From NCBI RefSeq assembly GCF_004804315.1, contig NZ_SRXX01000020.1, positions 1 to 64,000 of the forward strand: a stretch of 64,000 nucleotides of DNA, written 5' to 3'. This document shows positions 23,823 to 33,897 of the stretch, one piece after another. The translations under genes were made by a program, and so were the position numbers. The stretch comes from Flagellimonas onchidii. GTDB taxonomy: Bacteria; Bacteroidota; Bacteroidia; Flavobacteriales; Flavobacteriaceae. The first letter of the stretch is position 1. The number at the start of each line of letters is the position of its first letter. The notes under the pieces were generated by a model. It made no database searches. It was not told the origin of the DNA and was given only the letters and a program-made list of their open reading frames with translations.

Positions 23823-25811
23823 ATGAACAAGCATAAAGTCTCAATAATTGTTGTTTGTTGCGTTTTCTTACAATTATCCCTTTTTAAAACATATTCACAA
23901 AATCGTTTCGAACAAAAAATTGATAGTTTGGAGCAATTAATTGCAAACACTCCGGATGATACTCTAAAAGTATTCAGTTATAATGCTTTAAGCAAAACCC
24001 AGATGCAACTTAACAATCAATCTGAAATGTTGAAGGCGGCAGAGGATGGATTAGCGCTATCCAATAAATTGGGTTTTAAAAAAGGGGTAATACAAATGAC
24101 TTTACGAAAAGCGGTGGCATTGGATATTATGTCACAGTTTGACAAGGCAATACCGTTATATGATGAAGGCCTAAAAATGTCCAAAATACAAGGAGAAAAG
24201 GAGATTGAGACAAAATACTACATCAACATTGGGGTAGGTTACTATTACGCAGGAGATTTAGATCTAGCTTTAAAAAATTACCTTTCCGCTTATGATTTGA
24301 GCAAATATATGTCCAAGGAAGATCTTGCAAAAGTACTTAACAACATAGGTATAATATATCGCATACAAAAAAAGTATGATAGGGCCGAGAAAATTTATCT
24401 AAAGTCATATGAGTTAAAGAAAGAGCTTAAGGACAGCCTTGGTATAGCGGGAAGTTTAATGAACCTTGGAATGATCTATCATGAAATGGGCGGAATGGAA
24501 GATAAAGCCATTCAACAATTGCAAGGTAGCCAAAAGATATATAATCTTTTGGGACTGTCGTATCACGTAGCTACTAGCGACGTTGCTTTAGGCGAAATTT
24601 TTCATGATTTAAATAATCTTAAAAGGGCAAAAAAACATTTAAATAATGCCTGGGACTATTTCAAGACTAATAGAAGTCAGCAATACTCAGTTGTGGTATT
24701 GGGTCACCTTGGCAATATAGCCCTCAAGGAAAGTGATGATAAAGCAGCTGAAAGTTACATGGAAGAGGCATTGAAGCTGGCAAGGGAATATGATCAAAAA
24801 GTCGATCAATTGGAACTTATGTACGGTTTAAGTGATATAAAACATAAACTGGCAAAAGACGCACAGGCATATGAGATTTTAAAAGAGGCGTCTGCTTTGG
24901 ACGATACGTTGAATCAAACCGATCGTATCAAGGCCATGGAAGAAATGCAGGCTAAATTTGATGTCAAGGAAAAAGAAAAAGAACTCGAAATAAGTCAATT
25001 AAAATTAAATCAGCGGACACGTCAACGTAACATATTTTTATTTGGGGCTTCTGGCCTTACAGTTTTTGCCTTGACCGTTTTCTTCTTTCTCCGCAATCGA
25101 ATAAGAATCAATAGAAAAATGGCTGCCCAAAATGAAGAAATTCATTCACAAAAAATTACCAAACTACAGCAACAGAACAAACTGCTAGCGCTGAACAGTA
25201 TGATCGAAGGCCAAGAAGCGGAACGCATACGAATTGCCAAAGACTTACATGACAGTTTGGGAGGATTGCTAAGTACGGTAAAAGCTCATTTTACAACGAT
25301 CCAAAACGAGGCTAAACAAGTGGAAAAAATCAAACTCACTCAGCGAACCAATGAGCTGATAGATGAGGCCTGCATTGCCGTAAGACGCATTTCTCATAAT
25401 ATGATTCCGCATGCCCTTACCCTTTCCGGTCTACCTACTGCAATGGAAGATATGGCGGATAACCTAAGAAATGAAGGATTTACTGTTGAGCTGAATATTC
25501 GAGAATTTCCAAGTGATGTAGTAAAGACCAAGCAGGCCATGCTTTATCGGTTGGTCCAAGAAGTTATCTCAAATATCAGAAAACATGCCAATGCAAAAAA
25601 CATCCTTATCCAAATTTTGGGGGTTGATCAAGGACTAAGCCTTATTATAGAGGATGACGGTAATGGATTTGATTACGAAAAAGCTATAGTGTCTGGCGGT
25701 GTGGGTTTAAAAAGCATCAATGGTAGAGTAGAATTTTTAAACGGAACAATTGACTGGGACACTCAGTCTGGCAAGGGCACGACAATAACCATCAACATTC
25801 CAAAAGTATGA
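23823..25811 (+). CDS. TPR-containing sensor histidine kinase
   Basis: 662 residues from ATG 23823, chosen because a signal-type N terminus follows (MNKHKVSIIVVCCVFLQLSL..YSQ); an upstream ATG at 23802 lies on a palindrome. About residues 30-385 are TPR repeats, presumably periplasmic. One membrane helix (IFLFGASGLTVFALTVFFFL) precedes a coiled linker and a HisKA_3/NarX-type dimerisation motif RIAKDLHDSLGGLLSTV with its phospho-accepting His, then HATPase boxes (DDGNGFDY and GGVGLKSINGRVEFLNG). It overlaps the next gene (response regulator) by 4 bp. This kinase type in Bacteroidota senses unknown envelope signals. Confidence 0.9.
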   Translation: MNKHKVSIIVVCCVFLQLSLFKTYSQNRFEQKIDSLEQLIANTPDDTLKVFSYNALSKTQMQLNNQSEMLKAAEDGLALSNKLGFKKGVIQMTLRKAVALDIMSQFDKAIPLYDEGLKMSKIQGEKEIETKYYINIGVGYYYAGDLDLALKNYLSAYDLSKYMSKEDLAKVLNNIGIIYRIQKKYDRAEKIYLKSYELKKELKDSLGIAGSLMNLGMIYHEMGGMEDKAIQQLQGSQKIYNLLGLSYHVATSDVALGEIFHDLNNLKRAKKHLNNAWDYFKTNRSQQYSVVVLGHLGNIALKESDDKAAESYMEEALKLAREYDQKVDQLELMYGLSDIKHKLAKDAQAYEILKEASALDDTLNQTDRIKAMEEMQAKFDVKEKEKELEISQLKLNQRTRQRNIFLFGASGLTVFALTVFFFLRNRIRINRKMAAQNEEIHSQKITKLQQQNKLLALNSMIEGQEAERIRIAKDLHDSLGGLLSTVKAHFTTIQNEAKQVEKIKLTQRTNELIDEACIAVRRISHNMIPHALTLSGLPTAMEDMADNLRNEGFTVELNIREFPSDVVKTKQAMLYRLVQEVISNIRKHANAKNILIQILGVDQGLSLIIEDDGNGFDYEKAIVSGGVGLKSINGRVEFLNGTIDWDTQSGKGTTITINIPKV

Positions 25812-26452
25812 TCAAGGTATTCATAGTCGATGACCATAAAATGGTCATAGAAGGGTTTCGATTATTGTTGAAAGACGAAACCGGAATTGAAGTGGTAGGC
25901 CATGAATTTAATGCAGAAGCAGCATTGGATTCTATCTCTGAAGCAACGCCAAATGTAATCTTATTGGATATCAACATGCCGGGGATGAATGGTATAGACG
26001 CGTGTAAACAATTAATGAAGATGATGCCCGCTGTTAAGATAATTGCCATTACCATGCACAAAGAAAGCAGTTTGATTAAAATGATGCTGGGCAATGGGGC
26101 AAAGGGATATGTTCTTAAAAATGCGGGTAAGGAAGAACTCATAGAAGCCATAGAGACCGTTTATAAAGGGAAAATGTATTTGGATGACATTTCAAACGAA
26201 ATAGTCATCAATACAATGACTAACTCCAAAAAAAGCAGTCAATACAATACGCTGTTTCCCAAACTTTCCCGACGCGAGAAAGAAGTACTTCAACTAATAT
26301 TGGACGAACATACCACACAGGAGATTGCGGACAAGCTTTTTATAAGTTTTGGCACAGTTGAGACCCACCGGAGAAATATGCTCATCAAGACAGGAACCCG
26401 AAATACCGCAGGCCTGGTTAGAGTTGCTTTGGAATACGAGTTGCATAAGTAA
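25808..26452 (+). CDS. LuxR/NarL-family response regulator
   Basis: 214 residues. Receiver domain about 1-120 with acidic pocket IVDDHK, phospho-acceptor Asp in VILLDINMPGMNG, the TMH switch and the K of GAKGYVLKNAG; output domain about 148-210 with LSRREKEVLQLILDEHTTQEIADKLFIS (NarL HTH). Translationally coupled to the TPR kinase by an ATGA overlap, so the two form one two-component pair. Targets unknown; the lipoprotein and beta-helix genes downstream are candidates by position only. Confidence 0.93.
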   Translation: MIKVFIVDDHKMVIEGFRLLLKDETGIEVVGHEFNAEAALDSISEATPNVILLDINMPGMNGIDACKQLMKMMPAVKIIAITMHKESSLIKMMLGNGAKGYVLKNAGKEELIEAIETVYKGKMYLDDISNEIVINTMTNSKKSSQYNTLFPKLSRREKEVLQLILDEHTTQEIADKLFISFGTVETHRRNMLIKTGTRNTAGLVRVALEYELHK

Positions 26453-26629
26453 CTTATTTTATCTTCTAAAGTGTAACTATTTTTTTCCTATATGATTTCA
26501 TATATTTTTTGTTTTCATGGTTTTCAGATAAAGGAAAACCGAACAATGAATCTACATTTATGATATCTGTTGATTGCTTGACTGGAGACTGATCAACATT
26601 AAGAAATATAGGGAAACCAAACACTGATT

Positions 26630-27316
26630 ATGAAAAAATTGATATATCTATCATTGGCAATGGCTGTATGTTCATGTGCATCTGATTCCCAGAAAAAGGG
26701 AATGGATCGTATTGCTGAACATTATGGAGCGAAAACGGCTTTTTCCAAGGGGTTTCAGACCAATAACGGGGTGACACGAAATGATTTTACGATAACTGTA
26801 TCCGATAGTAAAATGTTGGATAGTCTTAGACAGGATATTACGGGGCCAAATATTGCATTGATGATGTATGGGAGCCTTGAGCCCGATGAAAGAATCAAAT
26901 ATGACATCATTAGGGTTGAATTTGCAATGCCCTCGGCGCAAGAACCAAAAACCTATGGTTATGAACGGGAAATGTTAGAACCGGCCTTGGACCAATCCTC
27001 TATCTATCATAATTTTTCCGACAATTTACTGAACGGTGACTATAAAGGCATTTCGGATGCAGTGGTACCCAAATTTAGAACCCCTGGTCTAAGGGACAAC
27101 TTAAGCAAATTCATTGAAAACTTGGAGAAACTCCACGGGAAATTGAAAGGATACAAAAGAACAGGATTTGGGTTTTATAATTTATCCGACGGTCGCAAAT
27201 TATATCATTTTACGGGGTATTTAAATTTTGCAGACGGGCATGGACAGGAATATTATGTAACGGTATCTACAGATACCGATGACGATTACATCCAAGGTTT
27301 TGATCTTGAATTTTAA
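26630..27316 (+). CDS. Hypothetical lipoprotein
   Basis: 228 residues. Lipoprotein signal MKKLIYLSLAMAVCSCASDS with lipobox SCAS/CSC cysteines near residues 14-16. The mature part has two alpha/beta stretches: GVTRNDFTITVSDSKMLDSL and, near the C terminus, GFGFYNLSDGRKLYHFTGYL followed by DGHGQEYYVTVSTDTDDDYI, which together look like a pair of small DUF3887/Cif-like NTF2-type folds, though I am not sure. It follows the two-component pair by 177 bp on the same strand and precedes the beta-helix gene by 60 bp. Confidence 0.6.
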   Translation: MKKLIYLSLAMAVCSCASDSQKKGMDRIAEHYGAKTAFSKGFQTNNGVTRNDFTITVSDSKMLDSLRQDITGPNIALMMYGSLEPDERIKYDIIRVEFAMPSAQEPKTYGYEREMLEPALDQSSIYHNFSDNLLNGDYKGISDAVVPKFRTPGLRDNLSKFIENLEKLHGKLKGYKRTGFGFYNLSDGRKLYHFTGYLNFADGHGQEYYVTVSTDTDDDYIQGFDLEF

Positions 27317-27376
27317 TTCCATTTATAAGCAACCCCTATTAAAAACACGTAAGTAAATAATTCAACTTTTATTAAA

Positions 27377-28723
27377 ATGAGATACTTCAATAAATTTCTT
27401 GCTTTGGGATTCTTTTTTATATTCCTTTTTTCTCAAGGCCATGCCCAAGAGAATACCTCAAAAAACTTTTTAAACAAAGGTCGGGACTGGTACATTAGCA
27501 AAACTACAGGTTCGGGACAGATGGGAACCAAAGATCGACCCGCCAAAGATTTGGGTAATATCATACACCATCTAAAACCCAATGATAGAATTCATATTGC
27601 CGAAGGAATATATATGAGCAAAGGAAAAAGAGGTGCGGACGAGATCAATGTTCCTGTTCAAATATATGGGGGATATGATATCACCTTTGACAGGAGAGAT
27701 CCTTGGAATGCCCATAAGACTATCTTTACCGGGGTAAATGAATATCAGAAATCCACTAATACCAGGTTGTACATCCGTACCGATCAACAGCGTGAATCGG
27801 GAGGCTTAAAATCTACCGGATCAAAAATTATTGTCGATGGGATTATCTTTGACAATGGTCCAAGAAATAGGTATCATCAAGACAAAAATTTGGCCATTCG
27901 AAGAAAGGCCAGTCCAACATCTGGAAGAAATCCTTCCCCTGAATCTGGGGGAATTTCCATTGTTGCCAGTAGGTATACCAACGTCATCGTTCAAAATTGT
28001 GTCGTAATGAATACAGCTCCTTCAGAGGGGGCAATATCTGTTAAGGTATTCGAAGGTGGAAAAGGAATCATCCAAAACAATTTCTGTTTCAACAATACGG
28101 GCTATGGCATACATGTGCGAACAGGATATGCAGGTTCAAATGAATCGAAAATACCCAAATATACCATAAGGCATAATACGGTGTTATTTACTTGGAAACA
28201 TGATCCCATTGCATCATATGGGGGCGCTGCCGTAGCCTTTGATCAAAATTTAACCGCAATTGTGGAAAACAATGTATTAGGCTTCGGCCATAAGGGGGGA
28301 ATCTATAATTTAGGAGCTAAATTGACGCTGATGAACAACCTTTTTACTGGCAATGGAAAATATGATTATAAGGAGATCAATGACAAGATGGCCATTGAGG
28401 ATATTTTGGATGAAGCCATGCATTTAGATCCGATGAGCGACAGCAATAAAGGATTATTGATTAAAATACCAGTAGCAGAACGCTGGGCAGAAATTTATGC
28501 CAGAAGAAGAGAGGTCAGTAGAGCAAAAGTTGATGCTGCGGTTACTGTTTCAAATACTGGTGCAAACCAATTGAGAAGTATATTTGGACTTAATCTTCAA
28601 GGTTCCAATGTAGTCATGGATGCCGAAATTTTCTTGCCATTGATAACCGTTGAAGAGGCTTTGCCAGCAGGACTGTATCCTTGGGAAGGAATGGGGTGCA
28701 ACATCCCCAAGCAGGTACAATAG
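27377..28723 (+). CDS. Secreted parallel beta-helix protein (DUF1565-like)
   Basis: 448 residues. Signal peptide MRYFNKFLALGFFFIFLFSQGHAQ. The mature N terminus has WYISKTTGSGQMGTKDRPAK, then LKPNDRIHIAEGIYMSKGKRG, the entry pattern of right-handed beta-helix proteins of the DUF1565/pectate-lyase-like superfamily, followed by repeating strand turns (IIVDGIIFDNG, VIVQNCVVMNTAPSEGAISV, IIQNNFCFNNTGYGIHV, IVENNVLGFGHKGGIYN). Catalytic residues of polysaccharide lyases cannot be assigned, so it may be a carbohydrate-binding or adhesive protein instead. Its C-terminal ~100 residues leave the repeat pattern. Confidence 0.75.
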   Translation: MRYFNKFLALGFFFIFLFSQGHAQENTSKNFLNKGRDWYISKTTGSGQMGTKDRPAKDLGNIIHHLKPNDRIHIAEGIYMSKGKRGADEINVPVQIYGGYDITFDRRDPWNAHKTIFTGVNEYQKSTNTRLYIRTDQQRESGGLKSTGSKIIVDGIIFDNGPRNRYHQDKNLAIRRKASPTSGRNPSPESGGISIVASRYTNVIVQNCVVMNTAPSEGAISVKVFEGGKGIIQNNFCFNNTGYGIHVRTGYAGSNESKIPKYTIRHNTVLFTWKHDPIASYGGAAVAFDQNLTAIVENNVLGFGHKGGIYNLGAKLTLMNNLFTGNGKYDYKEINDKMAIEDILDEAMHLDPMSDSNKGLLIKIPVAERWAEIYARRREVSRAKVDAAVTVSNTGANQLRSIFGLNLQGSNVVMDAEIFLPLITVEEALPAGLYPWEGMGCNIPKQVQ

Positions 28724-29038
28724 CAATAGATAAACTATGTAATTTGTAAACTTTATCCTCTGTTTTAAATATTTCTATAAAAGGAACATTTTTTAGAACT
28801 ACCCACCTATAGTTATGAAGTAATTAATCCCACCTTTATTTAAACTAATTCTGTTACAAGCTTTCTTTCTTTAGATGGACTGGCTTTGTAGCTTTTGGAC
28901 TGGAAAAAAATGGTTAAATTTAGGGTCAAATAAGTTCATTTAAAATCCAAGTGCGATCCAGCTGGCATTTCGGTGCGCACCCAAAATAAATAAAATTATA
29001 ACTTTTTGAATATCAGATAGATAATTGAGGTATTACGA

Positions 29039-29053
29039 CCCTACCGTGGTCAC
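29039..29053 (+). repeat. GGTCAC motif copy 3, candidate att core
   Basis: CCCTACCGTGGTCAC. One base differs from the copy at 19997-20011 and the orientation is the same, so the two flank about 9 kb as direct repeats. A terminator hairpin begins 2 bp later, as it does near the first copy. Confidence 0.45.
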
Positions 29054-29054
29054 T

Positions 29055-29097
29055 AAACGGGATTTTTCACGAATCGAGTGGAAACTCCCGTTTTTTA
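29055..29097 (+). terminator. Hairpin terminator after motif
   Basis: AAACGGGA-TTTTTCAC (29055-29070) pairs with GTGGAAAC-TCCCGTTT (29078-29093), with one mismatch and G-U pairs, around a 7-nt loop, and is followed by TTTATTT. Confidence 0.6.
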
Positions 29098-29304
29098 TTT
29101 CCTTCAAATTTCCTGAAAATGAACGGATTGTGTTAAAAATTTCATTGACCCGAAAGGTTTGAACTAGCTTGTTTTTGAAGTCACACCCAATCCCATCAGG
29201 GAACACCATATATTGGATGCTCTTTAGTTTTCAAATAGCTATTGGTCTACGCAATGTTCATTGTGATAAAATAATGTGACCTTCTTTATATGAGCTTCTG
29301 TCTT

Positions 29305-31503
29305 TTATTTATTTTGGGTCATAAATTCCCAATTAATTTCGGATTTGTAGTTAAAGTATTCTTTGTTATCAATTTTGATACTTCCTTTAAATTCATTATT
29401 AAGCTTATCTACTTTCAATATTGCTTGACTGTATTTTCCTTTTTCATAGTCAAACGTGGTGCCATCATCATCATAAAGCAAAAACTTTCCTGGCGCCATT
29501 CCGTAGTGACGGACGGTGAGTTGGAGAGTTTCATTGGCAGAGGGCATTCTATTTCGTGCAGTAATCATGGGTATAATACCTCCATCTTTCACAAACAACG
29601 GTATTTGATCTAATCCAGGTGCTATTGTTATGATTTCCTGTTCTCCTGCAAATGCCCCAGTATAGAAATCATACCACTTACCGGTCGGTAATATTACTTG
29701 TCTTGTTTTTTCTCCCGTAAACATGGGAGCTACCAATATGTCATCACCCATCATGTATTGGTATTTGACCTCACGAATTGTTGCATCAGCATAGGGATTC
29801 GCTGTACCATCAAGTTCGCCCTTTACTTTTTCAGATTTAAAAGAGAAACCTTTTACCAATTGCATGGCTCTAAATGGTGGAATCCCTTCTTGTTGATATT
29901 TGGCAAATGCAGTATAGATATAGGGTAACAGTTGCATGCGCAATCGTGCAACTTCCCTTACCTCTTTTTCCACTTCTGGAAATGACCAGGGTTTGGTGCC
30001 ATCTGCCCATGCGTTAAGCATAGCCATAGGAGAGAAGCAAACGGATTGCATTCTGCGCAACCATTCTTCGGCCGAACCGGATGCCCGTACCTCAGGAGTC
30101 CATAGAACCCCAATGAAACTGCTGTTTATAAGTGCAGTAATAAAGTCTTTATGGCTATAATAGTCATTGTAGATTACGTATGGCAAGCTGTTGGTTCCAA
30201 CATTGGCCGCTCTGACCAATCCGTAGGTGCGCTGGTTTTTTTCCTTGAACCAGTCGGCGGTCATTTTCTGCATTATGGTGCCATAGATTTGTCGCATTTC
30301 TTCAGCTGTAGTCCCTGAAGGGAAAGTGGCTACATCGGGCCATAACCACTGGTCAAATCCGTCCACCTCGTCAATTTTATAGCCGCTTACACCTATGTCA
30401 ATATGATTTTCCATAAAGTGGCTTTTGAAAAGTGTTTTGGCTTCTTTAAGAGTAAAATCGGGAACAATCCCATTCCAAACTGTATGTGAACCAGTAAATG
30501 GCTTTATCCTGGGATAAAGGCTACCTTTTGGTGATACGTATGGATTTATCCAAAGATTGGCCCGGATACCCTTGTCAAGAAGGCCCTGCACAAATCCTTC
30601 TGGATGCGGAAAACGACTTTTTTCCCATTCAAAGGTACATGGATAGGCCATTGTATGCCAGCCAGGCTCAACACCTATAAAATCAAGTGGAAAATCGTGA
30701 GACTCAAAATCGGCTACTTCTTTTTCGATATCCTTTGCACTGAACAATGTGGGAACACGCTGAGTGAAGCCTAAGCCCCATTTTGGAGGTAAGGTGCCAC
30801 CGCCATTAAAAAGGTTATAGCGTTGTACCACTTCAAGCATGGAATCGCCTCCGAATACGTAAAAATCCGTGCCATCAGCGGGTACTAATATCTCGACGGC
30901 GTCAGAATAAGGTTGTGCCTCCCAACCACTATCGGTGTTTCTGTCATGAAGCACGGGAGGTTCATCGGCTTCTGCACGAACTCCGGTTCCAGCGTAAACT
31001 TGAATATACTTTGCAGCATCGATTAAGACACCATACCCTTCAGTTGAAACATAAAAAGGTACCGGTGCATGGCTACGCCCATTATCTTCATTTCCGTAGT
31101 GATCCATGTGCAGTTTAAGAATGCGACCTCTTTGGTTGTGGGTCTTGAAATTTAAGCCCAACCCGAACAGTTCTTCACCTTTTTGAAGTGGAAAACGAAG
31201 ATAGGTCTCACCGTTGATTACCTCCGCACTTATTTTTTCTTTGTCCAAAGGAAATTCCGGATTGGAGAGTGTTGCTATCGCTTCATAATTAGGACTAATA
31301 TCAGCCGCTTTAAGCAAACTTATGCTCTGTGTACGTCCAACACTTGCTCTCCAAATCCCATGGGCAGAATGTTCCCAAGTAACTTCAGTAGTACTATTCA
31401 ATTTCTTTTGCGCAACTGTATCACAAGAAATGAAGGATAGCATCAATATGAAGGATAAAAACATGAATATTGGTTTCAAACCTTGATTATTTAAGAAAAG
31501 CAT
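29305..31503 (-). CDS. Glycoside hydrolase family 31 lipoprotein
   Basis: 732 residues with a lipoprotein signal (cysteine at 27 in LSFISC), so probably anchored in an envelope membrane. Layout: N-terminal beta-sandwich (about 45-235) with the PLQKGEELFGLG strand, then the (beta/alpha)8 barrel opening LPPKWGLGFTQRV, the region FPLDFIGVEPGWHT, and the nucleophile-region motif GYKIDEVDGF with Asp378 as likely nucleophile, and C-terminal sandwich domains from about 600. GH31 enzymes cleave alpha-glucosides, alpha-xylosides and related bonds; substrate not assignable. Oriented away from the neighbouring ECF/SusCD genes, sharing a 353-bp divergent region. Confidence 0.88.
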   Translation of the reverse strand: MLFLNNQGLKPIFMFLSFILMLSFISCDTVAQKKLNSTTEVTWEHSAHGIWRASVGRTQSISLLKAADISPNYEAIATLSNPEFPLDKEKISAEVINGETYLRFPLQKGEELFGLGLNFKTHNQRGRILKLHMDHYGNEDNGRSHAPVPFYVSTEGYGVLIDAAKYIQVYAGTGVRAEADEPPVLHDRNTDSGWEAQPYSDAVEILVPADGTDFYVFGGDSMLEVVQRYNLFNGGGTLPPKWGLGFTQRVPTLFSAKDIEKEVADFESHDFPLDFIGVEPGWHTMAYPCTFEWEKSRFPHPEGFVQGLLDKGIRANLWINPYVSPKGSLYPRIKPFTGSHTVWNGIVPDFTLKEAKTLFKSHFMENHIDIGVSGYKIDEVDGFDQWLWPDVATFPSGTTAEEMRQIYGTIMQKMTADWFKEKNQRTYGLVRAANVGTNSLPYVIYNDYYSHKDFITALINSSFIGVLWTPEVRASGSAEEWLRRMQSVCFSPMAMLNAWADGTKPWSFPEVEKEVREVARLRMQLLPYIYTAFAKYQQEGIPPFRAMQLVKGFSFKSEKVKGELDGTANPYADATIREVKYQYMMGDDILVAPMFTGEKTRQVILPTGKWYDFYTGAFAGEQEIITIAPGLDQIPLFVKDGGIIPMITARNRMPSANETLQLTVRHYGMAPGKFLLYDDDGTTFDYEKGKYSQAILKVDKLNNEFKGSIKIDNKEYFNYKSEINWEFMTQNK

Positions 31504-31856
31504 ATTTTTTTATTATTAGAAGGGATTCAGAACCTAAAGGATTTTCCACTGAGGAATTTAATTTTCGATTCCATTGTCCATTTTTCATACATGAACTTAT
31601 AAAAGTATGATTAATTGAACCCAATGCCACCTCTAACTGAGCAAATTATGATATTTTTTTTGCTCGGATGTTTGTTTAAGTAAGGATTGCTAAAAAAATA
31701 TTTTGAATGTCCATAAGCTTTTTTACCATATGCAAACACTTTTCCTATTTTGACGGGAAAATTCCTAAACATTCTAGAGTTTACAGGCATTGACATAAAT
31801 TGCTCAAATATTTTGACATATTTTTTTATATTATTGTAAAAAAAGTTTAAATATCT
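31504..31856. promoter_or_regulatory. Divergent intergenic region, GH31 / ECF sigma
   Basis: 353 bp between two divergent starts, presumably holding both promoters. The sequence is very A+T-rich. A hairpin GAGCAAA (31639-31645)/TTTGCTC (31659-31665) lies in the GH31-proximal half. No clean TAnnTTTG box with a TTG 19-21 bp upstream was found on either strand. Confidence 0.4.
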
Positions 31857-32456
31857 ATGGGTAAGGATTCAGGGGCGCTAGTATCCAAAAACTTGGTAAA
31901 ATCCCTAAAAATGGGAGATACAAAGGCCTTTGAAACTATTTTTTATATTTACGAAAGAAGGCTGTACTACTTCATCTTTTCTTTTACCAAATCCGAGTAT
32001 ATCACGGAAGAAATTGTACAAAAGGTATTTATCAAGATTTGGAATGTCAGGGAAAGTATTGAATTGGATAAATCTTTTCACTCCTTCATCTTTGTACTTG
32101 CAAGAAATAGTGCCATGAACTACTTGAGGGATGTTGGCAGAAGAAATTCATTAAAAACCGAATTGTGGCATAATCTTTCCAAGCAATATGAACATGTTGA
32201 AAACGACATCATTTTTTCCGAGTATAGAGAAATCGTTGATAATATTGTTCAATCGTTCCCACAAACAGAACAATCTGTATTTTTACTTTCAGTAGAACAG
32301 GGAAAAAGTAATATAGAAATAGCTTCTCTGTTGGGTATCCAGTCATCAACAGTTGGAAACCATTTATGGAAAGTCAAGCGATCGATAAGAGATCAACTAC
32401 TTCCCTATATTAATTCCAACACTACCATTCTAGCCTTATTATTTCCCTTTTTATAG
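31857..32456 (+). CDS. ECF-type RNA polymerase sigma factor
   Basis: 199 residues. Sigma region 2 reads TKAFETIFYIYERRLYYFIF, then ITEEIVQKVFIKIWNVRESI; region 4 reads SVFLLSVEQGKSNIEIASLLGI, then SSTVGNHLWKVKRSIRD with its HTH. The FecI-like type common next to SusC genes in Bacteroidota. Followed on the same strand by FecR, SusC and SusD, so signal flow is likely SusC N-terminal STN domain to FecR to this sigma, which then activates susC. An additional C-terminal hydrophobic tail (STTILALLFPFL-like) is odd for a cytosolic sigma. Confidence 0.93.
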   Translation: MGKDSGALVSKNLVKSLKMGDTKAFETIFYIYERRLYYFIFSFTKSEYITEEIVQKVFIKIWNVRESIELDKSFHSFIFVLARNSAMNYLRDVGRRNSLKTELWHNLSKQYEHVENDIIFSEYREIVDNIVQSFPQTEQSVFLLSVEQGKSNIEIASLLGIQSSTVGNHLWKVKRSIRDQLLPYINSNTTILALLFPFL

Positions 32457-32624
32457 GCTTACAACACTTTGTTCATACATCTGAAAGGCGGTCATATTTT
32501 TTTAAGGTAAATCATTCATTTGAAAAAAAAATGAATTTTTTAAAGGATATTCATTAATCTCAGGTGTATTACTTATATATACCATAAGTCTTGTCAACCA
32601 GAAACGAACAAAAACATTGCAAAA

Positions 32625-33779
32625 ATGGATGAAAATCAAAACGTTATAGCGTTATTCAAACGTTTTATACGCAATACCATAAGCAAATCAGATTTTAATA
32701 GGTTTTTTGGCCTGTTTGAAAAACCGGATTCGGAAGATAAAATCAAGGACCTAATGAATGAGCATTGGGAGAAAATCAATTCAGAAGCTGAGAATGCTCC
32801 CCAATATTCATTCAAGAATACAGAATTATTGGAGGATACTTTAGAAAAAATAAATCGAAAAGAACCACGAAAATTGGTCCCTAGGGTTTATATGATGGCA
32901 GCTTCCTTGGCACTACTGTTTAGTATTGGATATCTCTATTTTGTAAATCAAATAAATACCAGTGGAGAGCCCACGTTGAATCTTGTAGACGAGAAAATTA
33001 TTTTGCAACTCGGTAACGGTGATACAAAAATAGTTTCAGAAGAAGAGGGTCAAATAATCGGTACAAATGGTTTGGTTGTGGGCACCCATACCAGTAATGG
33101 TATTGTATATGGGAATGACGTATCTGCTGAAAAACTTGAGTTCAATACGTTGATGGTTCCTTACGGTAAACGTTTTCAGGTGGCATTGTCAGACGGTACC
33201 AAGGTGCACCTCAATGCCGGGACTACCTTGAGGTATCCTGTAAAATTTATAAGTGGACTAAATAGAGAAGTCTATCTTGATGGGGAGGCATATTTCGATG
33301 TTGTAAAGGACAGGGGCCATCCATTTTTGGTGAATTCCAATAATTTGAGTGTCAATGTACTAGGAACAAAATTTAATGTTAAGGCCTACCCAGAAAATGA
33401 ACATATAAGTACAGTATTGGCAGAGGGGTCCGTAGAAGTGCTCCACAACGAAACGCCTTCTGCTCTTTTAGAGCCTGGACATATGGCAACATGGCATAAA
33501 AGTTCAAAAAGCATGACTGTTGAAGAAGTAGATATTGAGCCCTATTTGGCATGGATGCAAGGTAGATTGATATTGAACGAAGTGGCTTTTGAGGTTATCC
33601 TTAAAAGATTGGAACGCCAATACAATGTGGAAATAATCAATAACAATCCAGATCTCTATGGAAGATATTTTACCGCCAAGTTTGACGTCGAGGATATTAA
33701 CCAGGTAATGGAGAGTTTGAGCATATCCGCTTCATTCAGCTATACCTTGAAAGATACACAGATAATTATAAATCCCTAA
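32625..33779 (+). CDS. FecR-family anti-sigma factor
   Basis: 384 residues. Cytosolic N-terminal sigma-binding part (1-85), one membrane helix YMMAASLALLFSIGYLYFV (about 87-105), the FecR domain with TLMVPYGKRFQVALSDGTKV (about 175-194) and a C-terminal DUF4974-type domain LNEVAFEVILKRLERQYNVE. FecR proteins transmit ligand-bound status of a TonB transporter across the inner membrane and release the sigma. Starts 168 bp after the sigma gene and precedes susC by 200 bp that hold a strong hairpin. Confidence 0.93.
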   Translation: MDENQNVIALFKRFIRNTISKSDFNRFFGLFEKPDSEDKIKDLMNEHWEKINSEAENAPQYSFKNTELLEDTLEKINRKEPRKLVPRVYMMAASLALLFSIGYLYFVNQINTSGEPTLNLVDEKIILQLGNGDTKIVSEEEGQIIGTNGLVVGTHTSNGIVYGNDVSAEKLEFNTLMVPYGKRFQVALSDGTKVHLNAGTTLRYPVKFISGLNREVYLDGEAYFDVVKDRGHPFLVNSNNLSVNVLGTKFNVKAYPENEHISTVLAEGSVEVLHNETPSALLEPGHMATWHKSSKSMTVEEVDIEPYLAWMQGRLILNEVAFEVILKRLERQYNVEIINNNPDLYGRYFTAKFDVEDINQVMESLSISASFSYTLKDTQIIINP

Positions 33780-33897
33780 CCCATAAAAAGTATGAATTGA
33801 ATTTTATTAAACATGTAAATCCTGGTTGACCAACAAAACAAGGACATAATCTACACAGATTGTTTTTGATCGAAAGTTTTAAATAAGCAACCAAAAA

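Larger units (their letters stand above)
28724..29304. other. Gene-free stretch with att-like motif and terminator
   Basis: 581 bp without a convincing gene. It holds the second full copy of the 15-bp motif (29039-29053) and a terminator hairpin (29055-29097). The rest is A+T-rich, with nothing else I can recognise. Confidence 0.5.

Noticed and set aside
29698..31440. Several rightward open frames over the GH31 gene
   Set aside because: They are antisense to a clear GH31 coding sequence and encode low-complexity aromatic or cysteine-rich text without family features.
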